Below are positions 35,313 through 43,498 of a stretch of 64,000 nt of DNA, in pieces. Below the pieces are notes generated by a model. The model searched no databases. It had not been told where the DNA came from and worked only from the letters and a program-made list of their open reading frames with translations. How positions within the stretch are numbered: the stretch's first letter is position 1; each line of letters begins with the position of its first letter. Both the position numbers and the translations under genes were made by a program. This stretch comes from Candidatus Latescibacterota bacterium (GTDB lineage Bacteria; JAAXHH01), in NCBI GenBank assembly GCA_022822725.1, contig JAJEAN010000001.1, positions 310,001 through 374,000 of the forward strand, in the 5' to 3' direction.

Positions 35313-35879
35313 TTAAAGTCGGGCACGGACTCCCACCCAGAGGGTTTGTCCTGATTGTTTGTTATACACTACGTTTAACATCGGGGCTAACCTTATCCCG
35401 CTGGTTCTCGTGCTGGAGATTTTCTCCCATTGGTCTCCTTCGACCACCGCGCCGATCGCGAAGCCAACCGCCCCACTGATTAATCCGAAATAGCCAGTGA
35501 GCATGGCGGTCGTTTCGAGTCTTTCCTCGGTACCACAGAAGAAAGAAATCAACCCGCAGTCTTCTTCGGCCAACAAACCTGCCGTTATCCCGGCTACTGC
35601 TCCTACCCCGCCACCTATCAGAAATCCGCGTTTCTTATAGGTCCGCTTCCCCGTGTAGCGTTCCAGCAACACGATATCTTCTCGCGGTACCGAAAGCAGG
35701 TTACTGTCGGTCAGCCTCAATTGTAAACTGTCGGAAGGACTTTCCAGTACATATCCATCGAAACGCGCATCGGGTGGCGAAGTAGTGACCCTCACGCGTT
35801 CTCCCAAACTCTGAGCTACTGCAACCGAGGATACAACGCTAAAAACCAGGAACATGCAAAGACGAAGTAACCAGTGCAT
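35313..35879 (-). CDS. Exported glycine-zipper protein of unknown function
   Basis: About 188 residues from MHWLLRLCMFLVFSVV; AAGGGG lies eight bases upstream. A signal peptide (cut near VAVAQS) is followed by a strand-rich domain of about 60 residues (VRVTTSPPDARFDGYVLESP, then LLSVPREDIVLLERYTGKRT) that could be an Sm/SH3-like barrel. Two Gly-rich hydrophobic helices follow: GFLIGGGVGAVAGITAGLLA and GYFGLISGAVGFAIGAVVEG. This layout is common in periplasmic or outer-membrane-associated small proteins of environmental bacteria. Function unknown. Base use is more AT-rich than the flanks. Confidence 0.7.
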   Translation of the reverse strand: MHWLLRLCMFLVFSVVSSVAVAQSLGERVRVTTSPPDARFDGYVLESPSDSLQLRLTDSNLLSVPREDIVLLERYTGKRTYKKRGFLIGGGVGAVAGITAGLLAEEDCGLISFFCGTEERLETTAMLTGYFGLISGAVGFAIGAVVEGDQWEKISSTRTSGIRLAPMLNVVYNKQSGQTLWVGVRARL

Positions 35880-36221
35880 CGGGAATCCCCTTGTCACTGA
35901 CGAATGAACGAATACGAACCCACCGAACTACTGACCAATACCTGTAGCCTGGTTCTGCCGCAGCGTTAACGGGAATCATACGACAACCGCGTGCAACGCT
36001 CGTTAATGTATTGGTCTGATTCAGAGTTGTGATCAACTGGTCACGAGGGGTGCCGGTCTGTACGAGACCTTGGATATTTCATATAATGACACAGTTGTTT
36101 AGAAGTCAACATTTTAGTGCGGAGATCGCCATTGACCCGATGCATTCCTGCGGTTCTACTACTGATCCTGAAATGGAATCGGCCAGCGTCCAGGACCCGG
36201 TACTTGACATGCCTGGATCGA
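35880..36221. other. Intergenic stretch without a gene
   Basis: 342 bases between the glycine-zipper gene and the rRNA/tRNA methyltransferase gene. No reading frame with a translation signal was found. The part near 36060-36130 is AT-rich, but I could not pick a promoter with confidence. Confidence 0.35.
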
Positions 36222-37037
36222 TTAGCGCGTGTCCCGCACCCGGCTTAACACCTCGTACAGCAGCACGCCGGCGGCCACGGCCAGGTTCAGGGAGTCGGCC
36301 CGGCCGGCCATGGGAATGCGTACGGCAGTGTCGCAGGCGGCCATCGCTTCTTTGGAGAGACCGTGCTGCTCGCTACCCAGGCACAGGAGGAGGGGTGGGG
36401 CGTAGATTGCGGACCGGAAGTCGACGGTCGCGGCGTCCGAAGTGCCTGTCATTGGGATGCCAACTCGCCGCTTCCACTGGATCAGCGCTTCGAGGGAGGA
36501 ACGAACCATCTGCTGTGAGAAGACGGCGCCCATGCTGCCCCGCACGGACGCGGGGTCGTAGGGGTCCACCGTATCACCCAGCAGGATGACGCCCGACGCG
36601 CCAACCGCCTCACACGTGCGCAGGATGGATCCCAGATTGCCCGGGTTGCCCACGTCTTCGAGCACCACCCAGCCGAGTGTCTTTCCCGGAGTCGCATCTT
36701 CCGCACCGATGTCGTCGAGGGTGGTCCACCTTTGCCGGACGACGGCCCCGAGGCCCTGCGGACCGTCCTTTCTGGACAACGACTGAAACACATCGTCGCT
36801 GACGTACAGTACTTCGACGCCATCGTGCTCCGCCCGCTGCACCGTGTCCCGTCCGAAGTCGCTGCGAAGCAGTTTCGGCGCGACGACGAGGGTCTCGATG
36901 TCCGCCGCAGTCTGCACCGCCTCGCCGACGAGGCGGATGCCTTCGGCGAAGAACAGCGCGGTTTCCCTTCGTTTCTTGCGCTGTGAGAGCGCGCGGATGG
37001 CCTTGATCCGGGGATTATGGGAACTGGTAATGTCCAT
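36222..37037 (-). CDS. TrmH/SpoU-family RNA 2'-O-methyltransferase
   Basis: 271 residues from MDITSSHNPRIKAIRALS. The N-terminal L30e-like substrate domain has RRETALFFAEGIRLVGEAV. The knotted SPOUT catalytic domain shows the three SpoU motifs: GNPGNLGSILRTCEAVGASG, LCLGSEQHGLS and IPMAGRADSLNLAVAAGVLL. It methylates a ribose in rRNA or tRNA using SAM; RlmB/TsnR-like proteins are nearest in pattern. The ATG at 37037 is chosen over a TTG nine bases upstream. The gene stands alone. Confidence 0.93.
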   Translation of the reverse strand: MDITSSHNPRIKAIRALSQRKKRRETALFFAEGIRLVGEAVQTAADIETLVVAPKLLRSDFGRDTVQRAEHDGVEVLYVSDDVFQSLSRKDGPQGLGAVVRQRWTTLDDIGAEDATPGKTLGWVVLEDVGNPGNLGSILRTCEAVGASGVILLGDTVDPYDPASVRGSMGAVFSQQMVRSSLEALIQWKRRVGIPMTGTSDAATVDFRSAIYAPPLLLCLGSEQHGLSKEAMAACDTAVRIPMAGRADSLNLAVAAGVLLYEVLSRVRDTR

Positions 37038-37226
37038 GGTCGACAACCGTATAGAAGTACCTGGGCAGCGTCAAGTGTATCTTCCGGACCTCCAGGTACC
37101 GACTCCCGCGCCACGGACAATCACCTTGACACGGGCTTTCGGCAGGCTATACCCTTCTGCTTCACCGGTCGTTCCCGATGACCGACCGCGAACCGTTCGC
37201 ATTGCGCCGGCCCGAAAGGCTCCTCC

Positions 37227-39182
37227 ATGTCGGTCACCTCACCGGAAACAGCCCGGGAAGCCCATCGCGTATCTACGCCGAGGGAGATGGTCACCCCCCG
37301 CGCCGTGGCCGTCGGCATGGCCTGCTCGCTGATCCTGGGGATCGCAGACCCCTACTCCAACATGATCATCCAGGGATCGTACCTGGGCAGCAATTTCACG
37401 CCCATCGGCGTGGTGTTTCTCTTTGCCGTCCTCGTCGGGATCGTCAACACGCTGCTGCGTACGTGGTCGCCGGGACACGCGCTCACACAGGGCGAACTGG
37501 CCGTCGTCTACATCATGTCGCTCATCGCGTCGGCCATCCCGTCGTACGGATTGACCGAGGTCCTCCTCCCGGCCATGGCATCCATGTACTACGCCACGCC
37601 GGAAAACCGCTGGCTGGAGACCGTAACGCCCCACGTGGAACCGTGGTTGATGCCGCAGGATCCCGAGTCCGTACGTTCGTTCTTCGAAGGCCTGCCCCGC
37701 GGCGGCGCCATCCCCTGGGGCGAGTGGGCCGTGCCGCTCGCCACCTGGCTCAGCTTCGTCCTGGTGCTGTACTTCGTGGTGTTCTGCATCACGGTCATCC
37801 TGCGCAAGCAGTGGGTGGAGCGGGAACGTCTCGTCTTCCCCCTGGTTAAGCTGCCGGCCGAGATGATCGATCCGGGCGAAGACGGCGACCGGTCCCGCCT
37901 GGCGCCGTTCTTCAGGAACCGGATGATGTGGGCGGGTTTTGCCATTCCCTTCCTGATCAACGCCTGGAACGCCGTACACAACTACATCTACTTTTTCCCC
38001 ACCATCTACTTCCAGGAGACGATCAGTCTCTTCGGCAACCAGTTGGTGCTGCCCATAAACCTTTCTTTCCCGCTGGTGGGTTTCGCCTATCTGCTCAGCC
38101 TCGAGATCTCTTTCAGCCTCTGGCTCTTCTTTCTCATCGGACGGCTTCAGAACCTGACGAACGCGAGCTTCGGCATCGACCTGGCGGGCAGTACCACGTT
38201 GCCCGGGGAGTACCAGATGTTCGGCGCCCTGCTGGTCCTCGCCCTCTTCAGTCTCTGGCTGGCCCGGGCGCATATCCGCGAGATCCTGGGCAAGGCGCTG
38301 CGCGGCGGTTCCACCCCGGACGATGCCAACGAACCGCTCTCCTACCGGTTCGCCGTGATCGGCGGCGGACTGGGCGTGCTGTTCCTGCTCGGATGGCTGT
38401 GGATGATCGGCCTGTCCGCCTGGCTGGCCATCATTCTGCTGATCCTCGTGCTGGCGATCTACGTCGGTTTCGCGCGGATCGTGGCCGAAGGGGGCGTTAT
38501 ATTCGCGGAGACCTTCAATCCGCAGGAGTTCATGATCCACGGGTTCACCGGACCCATCCTCGGCGCACGCAACCTGGTCGCCATCGGTCTGACCAAGTTC
38601 TGGTTCACCCACACCCGCACGCTCATCATGCCCTCCATGGCCAACGGCCTGAAGCTGGCCGATACGGCGGGGCTCAGGAACCAGCGATGGCTCACCGCGG
38701 CCATCGGCCTGGCCATTCTCTGCAGCCTGGCCGGTTCGATCTACACGGTCATGTACCTGGCCTACGAATACGGGGGCATCAATCTCAACTGGCAGTTCTT
38801 CGGGGAGCTCCAGCAGAACCGGTTCAACTACTACGCGACCACCATCACCTCCACGTCCGAACCCGCCGGCCGGTGGTTCTTCTTCGGACTGGGCGCCGCC
38901 ATCATGTGGGCCTTGATGTTCCTGCGGCAGAAGTTCATCTGGTGGCCCCTGCATTTCATCGGGTTTCCCGTGGGCGCCTCGGCACCGCTCCTCACCGCCT
39001 GGTTCTCCATATTTCTGGCCTGGATGGTCAAGGGGCTCATCCTCAAGTTCGGCGGGATCGACATCTACCGCAAGATGCTGCCCTTCTTCCTCGGCCTCAT
39101 TCTCGGCGAGTTCGTCAGCGCGGGCCTGTGGGTCATCATTGATGGTTTGACGGGGGTAACGGGGCACATCATATTCAACTGA
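37227..39182 (+). CDS. DUF6785/OPT-like polytopic membrane protein (paralog 3, divergent)
   Basis: 651 residues, again the same length as the pair at 18769 and 20815, but more divergent. Shared blocks are YYATPENRWLETVTPHVEPW, VILRKQWVERERLVFPLVKL, FNPQEFMIHGFTGPILGARN and QKFIWWPLHFIGFPVGASAP. About 14 TM segments. AAAGG lies seven bases before the ATG. It is followed by a sialidase, as paralog 2 is followed (after the phosphohexomutase) by one, suggesting that these transporters and sialidase-fold enzymes form nutrient-use modules. The substrate is unknown. Confidence 0.85.
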   Translation: MSVTSPETAREAHRVSTPREMVTPRAVAVGMACSLILGIADPYSNMIIQGSYLGSNFTPIGVVFLFAVLVGIVNTLLRTWSPGHALTQGELAVVYIMSLIASAIPSYGLTEVLLPAMASMYYATPENRWLETVTPHVEPWLMPQDPESVRSFFEGLPRGGAIPWGEWAVPLATWLSFVLVLYFVVFCITVILRKQWVERERLVFPLVKLPAEMIDPGEDGDRSRLAPFFRNRMMWAGFAIPFLINAWNAVHNYIYFFPTIYFQETISLFGNQLVLPINLSFPLVGFAYLLSLEISFSLWLFFLIGRLQNLTNASFGIDLAGSTTLPGEYQMFGALLVLALFSLWLARAHIREILGKALRGGSTPDDANEPLSYRFAVIGGGLGVLFLLGWLWMIGLSAWLAIILLILVLAIYVGFARIVAEGGVIFAETFNPQEFMIHGFTGPILGARNLVAIGLTKFWFTHTRTLIMPSMANGLKLADTAGLRNQRWLTAAIGLAILCSLAGSIYTVMYLAYEYGGINLNWQFFGELQQNRFNYYATTITSTSEPAGRWFFFGLGAAIMWALMFLRQKFIWWPLHFIGFPVGASAPLLTAWFSIFLAWMVKGLILKFGGIDIYRKMLPFFLGLILGEFVSAGLWVIIDGLTGVTGHIIFN

Positions 39183-39285
39183 TACCCGCCCTGATCCGGC
39201 GGTAAGACCCTTCAGGCCTCGCCCGGTTACCTCGCCCGGCGGGATACGCGTAAACACAAGGCGGGCCCGGAGTCCGGAGTTGCCC

Positions 39286-40371
39286 ATGAACGGCACCTGC
39301 ATACAATCCGTCCTGTGGACCAGCGGCACGGAAGGTTACGATACCTACCGCATTCCGGCGATCATCGTGACGGGCCGGGGAACGGTCCTCGCCTTCTGCG
39401 AAGGCCGAAGGGACAGCCGGAGCGATACGGGCGACATCGACATGCTGGTGAAGCGCAGCGAGGACGGCGGGCGCACCTGGTCGGACCAGGAAGTGGTCTG
39501 GAGCGACGCCGGAAACACCTGCGGCAATCCCTGTGCCGTGGTCGACGGCGAGACCGGGACCGTGTGGCTTCTGATGACCCACAACCTGGGCATCGACCGC
39601 GAATCCAATATCATCTACGGTACGAGCCAGGGCTCGCGGACCGTGTGGGTCACAGCCAGCGAGGACGACGGCCGTACGTGGCGCGAACCGCGGGACATCA
39701 CCGCTACCACCAAGCGACCGGACTGGACGTGGTACGCCACCGGACCGGGCAACGGCATCCAGCTTTCGTCGGGCCGGCTTCTGATTCCCTGCGATCATAT
39801 CGAGGCCGGCACGAAACGCTACTACTCCCATGTCATCTACAGCGACGACCACGGGGAAACTTGGCTGCTGGGCGGCACGACCCCGCTAGACCAGGTCAAC
39901 GAATGCTGCGTGGTCGAGCTGGAGAACGGGGACGTGCTGCTCAACACCCGGAATTACGACCGGACCCGGCGCACCCGGCAGGTCACGGTAAGCAGCGACG
40001 GCGGGATGACCTGGCGGGACCAGCGCCACGACGAGACCCTGATCGAACCGATCTGCCAGGCCGCCCTGGTTCGTTGCCCTGGGCGCGGCGACCGGCTGCT
40101 GTTCTCGAATCCGGCCAGCCGGGAGGAGCGGTGCAATCTCACCGTGCGTCTTTCTGACGGCGCTGAAGGATCCTGGCCTCATGGGAAAGTTCTGCATCCC
40201 GGACCCGCGGCCTATTCGTCCCTGGCCGTGCTGCCGGACGGGACCGCCGCCTGCCTGTACGAGTGCGGGGAAGACCATCCCTACGAGACGATCACCCTGG
40301 CCCGGTTCGATCTGGAGTGGGTTCAGACCAGCCGAAGGTCGCCCACTGTCTCAAGGGCCGGTAAACTTTAG
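39286..40371 (+). CDS. Exo-sialidase-like (GH33-type) enzyme with altered C terminus
   Basis: 361 residues. GGAG lies six bases before the ATG at 39286. It has a YDTYRIPAIIVTG motif (the FRIP Arg of sialidases), EGRRDSRSDTGDIDM, four Asp boxes (SEDGGRTWS, SEDDGRTWR, SDDHGETW, SSDGGMTW), a second Arg in LLNTRNYDRTRRTR and AYSSLAVLPDGTAACLYECG, where the catalytic Tyr/Glu region lies. It should remove terminal sialic acids or similar sugars. No signal peptide is visible. After FDLEWV the C terminus changes to QTSRRSPTVSRAGKL, and the expected ending is found 680 bases further on (40901-41019). Confidence 0.9.
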   Translation: MNGTCIQSVLWTSGTEGYDTYRIPAIIVTGRGTVLAFCEGRRDSRSDTGDIDMLVKRSEDGGRTWSDQEVVWSDAGNTCGNPCAVVDGETGTVWLLMTHNLGIDRESNIIYGTSQGSRTVWVTASEDDGRTWREPRDITATTKRPDWTWYATGPGNGIQLSSGRLLIPCDHIEAGTKRYYSHVIYSDDHGETWLLGGTTPLDQVNECCVVELENGDVLLNTRNYDRTRRTRQVTVSSDGGMTWRDQRHDETLIEPICQAALVRCPGRGDRLLFSNPASREERCNLTVRLSDGAEGSWPHGKVLHPGPAAYSSLAVLPDGTAACLYECGEDHPYETITLARFDLEWVQTSRRSPTVSRAGKL

Positions 40372-40390
40372 CTTTACAGGCCACAGGCGG

Positions 40391-40588
40391 GTGAAAGGCG
40401 GTCTGGTGGACGTGCTCGAACACCCGAACCGGAGAAAATACCCTGGACAGTTGATCTACGCCGTGGAGATTGACGAATACATCCACCTCGTGCCATTCGT
40501 GACGCAGGCCGACGGCACTCGCATTCTGAAGACGATCATTCCGAGCCGTAAGGCGACGAGAGACTACAAGAGGAGGCGGACTTCGTGA
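40391..40588 (+). pseudogene. N-terminally truncated toxin of a type II toxin-antitoxin pair
   Basis: The frame reads LVDVLEHPNRRKYPGQLIYA, then IDEYIHLVPFVTQADG and LKTIIPSRKATRDY. This is the C-terminal two thirds of a small toxin family that is paired with CopG/RHH antitoxins; full members start with about 25 more residues (a 'KN..L...R.vsFE' helix), which here have been replaced by the sialidase end. The GTG at 40391 is the best internal start. Its stop overlaps the antitoxin start as GTGA. Probably inactive. Confidence 0.5.
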
Positions 40589-40860
40589 ACGACGAATTAA
40601 GCGCTGAAGAACGCGATGTGCTCGATCGATTCGAACGGGACGAGTTGCGCACCGCCCCCGATGCCGAACGAGAGATCGAGGCAGCCCGTCAGGCGGCACG
40701 CAATACGTTCAATAAAACCAAGCGGGTGAATCTCCGGGTGACCGAGCGAGACTTCAATCTCGCGCACGCGAGGGCCAGAGAAGAGGGAATACCCTATCAG
40801 ACGCTACTGTCCAGCGTCATCCATAAGTATCTGTCCGGCCGCCTTACGGAGAAGAAGTAG
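40585..40860 (+). CDS. CopG/RHH-type antitoxin
   Basis: 91 residues from a GTG with AGGAGG eight bases upstream. The N-terminal half (SAEERDVLDRFERDELRTA) is acidic and would bind the toxin. The C-terminal half KRVNLRVTERDFNLAHARAR and GIPYQTLLSSVIHKYLSGRL is a ribbon-helix-helix DNA-binding unit, where RVNLRV forms the DNA-contacting strand. It overlaps the toxin frame by four bases. It seems intact while the toxin is truncated. Confidence 0.82.
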   Translation: MNDELSAEERDVLDRFERDELRTAPDAEREIEAARQAARNTFNKTKRVNLRVTERDFNLAHARAREEGIPYQTLLSSVIHKYLSGRLTEKK

Positions 40861-40900
40861 GGTGACTGGCCGCGCCCGCCCCGGCAGGACACCCCGGGGT

Positions 40901-41019
40901 TGTTCCTGGCCGTGCTTTCGGACGGCACCGTCGGCTGCCTGTACGAGCGGGGGGATGATCATCCCTACGAGACGATCACGCTGGCCCGGTTCGATTTGGA
41001 GTGGGTGACGGATGCGTGA
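40901..41019 (+). pseudogene. Duplicated C-terminal end of the sialidase gene
   Basis: The frame gives FLAVLSDGTVGCLYERGDDH, then PYETITLARFDLEWVTDA and a stop. This is nearly the same as residues near the end of the sialidase at 40216-40323 (LAVLPDGTAACLYECGEDHP). The DNA of the two copies is about 85% identical by eye. This copy carries the natural ending that the upstream gene lacks. It is either a relic of a second tandem sialidase or a duplication made when the toxin-antitoxin pair arrived. Confidence 0.75.
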
Positions 41020-41049
41020 GAAGCGGACATCGGAAACCGGAGACCACAG

Positions 41050-41922
41050 ATGAAGGGCATCATACTCGCGGGCGGACACGGGTTGCGTCTGTATCCACAG
41101 ACCGTGGCGATATCGAAGCAGATCATCCCCATCTTCGACAAGCCGATGATCTATTACCCGCTGTCCGTCCTCATGATGGCGAATATACGGGACATCCTGG
41201 TCATTTCCTCACCTGACCACATCGACCTGTACCAGCGGCTGTTCGGAGACGGAAGCGCGCTGGGGATGCGTTTCGACTATGCCGTGCAACCCGCGCCGGA
41301 GGGGGTGGCGCAGGCCTTCCTGATCGGCGAGGCGTTCATCGGGGATGATCCCTGCGCGCTGATTTTCGGCGACAACTTCTTCCATGGAAGCAGCCTGCCG
41401 GATCTGGTCGAGCGGGCCGCGCTGCACAGAGAAGGAGGACTGGTCTTCGCCTGCTACGTCAAGGAGCCCGAACGGTACGGCGTGGTCGAATTCGACGAGC
41501 GTCAACGGGCCGTCAACATCGAGGAAAAGCCACGGCAACCCCGGTCCAACTACGCGGTGACGGGAATGTACTTCTACGACAACGAAGTCGTGTCCATCGC
41601 GAAGACGCTACGCCCATCGGGACGCGGCGAGCTCGAGATCACCGACGTGAACAACATCTATCTGCGCAGGGGCAAGCTGAAGGTGGAGCGTTTCGACGAA
41701 GGGATCGTGTGGATGGATACCGGTACGCCGGAAAGCCTGCTGGAGGCGAGCAATTTCGTCCAGGCCGTCGAGCACCGGCAGGGGCTGAAGATCGGTTGCG
41801 TGGAGGAGATCGCCTACCGGAAGGGCTTCATCGACCGGGACCAGGTGCTCAGGACCAGCAACCTGGTGGAAGACAACCCGTACTGCGAGTACCTGCGCCG
41901 GCTATGCGATCCCGCCGAGTAA
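41050..41922 (+). CDS. rfbA: Glucose-1-phosphate thymidylyltransferase
   Basis: 290 residues. The nucleotide-binding start KGIILAGGHGLRLYPQT and KQIIPIFDKPMIYYPLSVLM are RmlA/RfbA signatures. ALIFGDNFFHG holds the metal-binding Asp, VEFDERQRAVNIEEKPRQPR and NYAVTGMYFYDNEV follow, and GIVWMDTGTPESLLEASNFV is the conserved end. It makes dTDP-glucose from dTTP and glucose 1-phosphate, the first step to dTDP-rhamnose. The other rml genes are not in the window. The nucleotide loop reads GGHGLRL rather than the usual GGxGTRL, a conservative change. GGAG lies seven bases upstream of the ATG. Confidence 0.95.
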   Translation: MKGIILAGGHGLRLYPQTVAISKQIIPIFDKPMIYYPLSVLMMANIRDILVISSPDHIDLYQRLFGDGSALGMRFDYAVQPAPEGVAQAFLIGEAFIGDDPCALIFGDNFFHGSSLPDLVERAALHREGGLVFACYVKEPERYGVVEFDERQRAVNIEEKPRQPRSNYAVTGMYFYDNEVVSIAKTLRPSGRGELEITDVNNIYLRRGKLKVERFDEGIVWMDTGTPESLLEASNFVQAVEHRQGLKIGCVEEIAYRKGFIDRDQVLRTSNLVEDNPYCEYLRRLCDPAE

Positions 41923-41959
41923 TGGGCCGGACTGCCCGGGCGTCCCCCGCCGAGTAATG
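41911..41959 (+). repeat. Duplicated rfbA gene end
   Basis: cccgccgagtaatg occurs at 41911-41924, where it includes the rfbA stop codon, and again at 41946-41959. The copies are 35 bases apart. Confidence 0.65.
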
Positions 41960-41965
41960 TCCCGG

Positions 41966-42550
41966 TTATTCCGCCTGGACCGTCTGCCGCTTCAGCCGGA
42001 CGCCGGTCAGGTCCGCGCCGTCGAGCAGGGCACTGCGCATCTCCGTCTCGTACATGTGGGCATGCGACAGGTCCGCGTTTCTCAGGTCCACGCCCGTAAG
42101 GTCGGTTTCGCCGAATAGACACCAGGTCATTTTCGCGCCCTCGAAGCTGGTCGCCGCGGCGAAGGGATCGTCGGACTGGAACTTCGGCACGCCGATGCGG
42201 GCCGCCCGCAGGTCCGCCGTCCGGAAACTGGCGCCCGACGCGGTCGTGCCGTTGAGAAACGCGCCGACCATGTGGGCGCCGTCGAAGCGGGCTCCCACGA
42301 TGTGGGCGCCGATCAACACCGCCCTCTCGAGCTTCGCGCCCGTTAAATCAGCGCCGTTCATCTTCGCGTCGCGGAACTCCGATTCGGTCAGATCGGCGTT
42401 GGTGAAATCGGTTCCTTCGAGGTTGGCGTCCCGGAAATCGACGCGGGGCAGAATGGCTTCCGACAGATCCAGGCCGCCCAGGTCCACCCCCGTGAGGTCG
42501 CCCGTGTCCGCCGCCCGGGCCAGCGCTTCTTCCCTGTTCAGCTTCTCCAT
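41966..42550 (-). CDS. Pentapeptide-repeat protein
   Basis: 194 residues. From about residue 20 to 185 it is built of A(D/N)LxG-type pentapeptides, such as ANLEGTDFTNADLTESEF, ADLTGAKLERAVLIGA and ADLTGVRLKRQ, which form a right-handed quadrilateral beta-helix. No signal peptide. The cellular role cannot be told; some family members mimic DNA and protect gyrase, others are structural. It ends a minus-strand run of sugar-acid genes; its start is ten bases past the FAH hydrolase stop, so it is probably co-transcribed with it. Confidence 0.88.
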   Translation of the reverse strand: MEKLNREEALARAADTGDLTGVDLGGLDLSEAILPRVDFRDANLEGTDFTNADLTESEFRDAKMNGADLTGAKLERAVLIGAHIVGARFDGAHMVGAFLNGTTASGASFRTADLRAARIGVPKFQSDDPFAAATSFEGAKMTWCLFGETDLTGVDLRNADLSHAHMYETEMRSALLDGADLTGVRLKRQTVQAE

Positions 42551-42560
42551 GGTTTTTCCT

Positions 42561-43406
42561 TTATCGCACGTGGTTTTTCAGCGTGCCGATGCCTTCCACC
42601 CAGGTCTCCATGTAGTCGCCTGCTTTGAGCAGGATCTTCGGATCGCGGAACACACCCACGCCCGCGGGCGTACCGGTAGAAATGACGTCGCCCGGATGCA
42701 GGGTCATGGCGCTCGAAATGCGCGACACCAGGGTGGGCACGTTGAATATGAGGTTGTCCGTGTTGCTGTCCTGCAGCACCGTCCCGTTCAGCGTCAGTTT
42801 CACCGCGAGCGTATTCGGGTCGGGGATCTCGTCCTTCGTCACCAGCCACGGGCCCATGGGACAAAAGGTGTCGTAGCTCTTGCCCTGGTGCCACTGCTGC
42901 TGCCGGAACTGGATGTCGCGGGCGCTGACGTCGTTGGCCACCATGTACCCGGCAATGTAGTCGTAGGCGTCCGCTTCGGAAACGGCGGTGGCGGTCCTGC
43001 CGATGACCACGGCGAGTTCCACCTCGTAGTCGACCTGTTCGCTTTCGTCCGGCAGCACCACGTCGTCGTAGGGACCGACCACGGACGAGGTGGCCTTGGA
43101 GAAGAGCAGCGGATGTTCGGGCAGCGGCGTGTTCTGCTCTGTCGCGTGATCGAGGTAGTTGAGTCCGACACACACGATCTTGGGCGGACGGGGAATGGGA
43201 GACGCCAGCCGCGCGCCTTCCAGCGGCGTCCGTGCGCCGTCGCCGCTTTCCACCGCGCGGGAGACCGCCTCGACAGCATCCGCTTCCAGCGCGCCCAGCA
43301 CGGTTCCGGGCAGCGATTCGTCGGTGGACCTCAGATCGACGATCTCATCGCCGACCACGGCGCCGATCCGTTCCTGTCCGCTTTCTCCATAGGTCACTAG
43401 CTTCAT
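42561..43406 (-). CDS. Fumarylacetoacetate-hydrolase-family enzyme
   Basis: 281 residues. The family order is clear: MKLVTYGESGQERIGAVVGD, PPKIVCVGLNYLDHATEQ, PLLFSKATSSVVGPYDDVVL, DYEVELAVVIGRTA (metal-binding Glu), YMVANDVSARDIQFRQQQWH, KSYDTFCPMGPWLVTKDEIP and VISTGTPAGVGVFRDP. FAH enzymes cut C-C bonds in 2-oxo acids; those near sugar-acid dehydratases often split 2,4-diketo-3-deoxy acids. It is 92 bases downstream of the hydroxyacid dehydrogenase gene, matching such a pathway. Confidence 0.93.
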   Translation of the reverse strand: MKLVTYGESGQERIGAVVGDEIVDLRSTDESLPGTVLGALEADAVEAVSRAVESGDGARTPLEGARLASPIPRPPKIVCVGLNYLDHATEQNTPLPEHPLLFSKATSSVVGPYDDVVLPDESEQVDYEVELAVVIGRTATAVSEADAYDYIAGYMVANDVSARDIQFRQQQWHQGKSYDTFCPMGPWLVTKDEIPDPNTLAVKLTLNGTVLQDSNTDNLIFNVPTLVSRISSAMTLHPGDVISTGTPAGVGVFRDPKILLKAGDYMETWVEGIGTLKNHVR

Positions 43407-43498
43407 TACACGCTCCTGTATCTGGTTGTTTCCGTTGTGTTGGCCGGTCCCGTGCCGGGCTATCCCGGCCGGTTCAGCATCTGCCGATCACGATCCAT

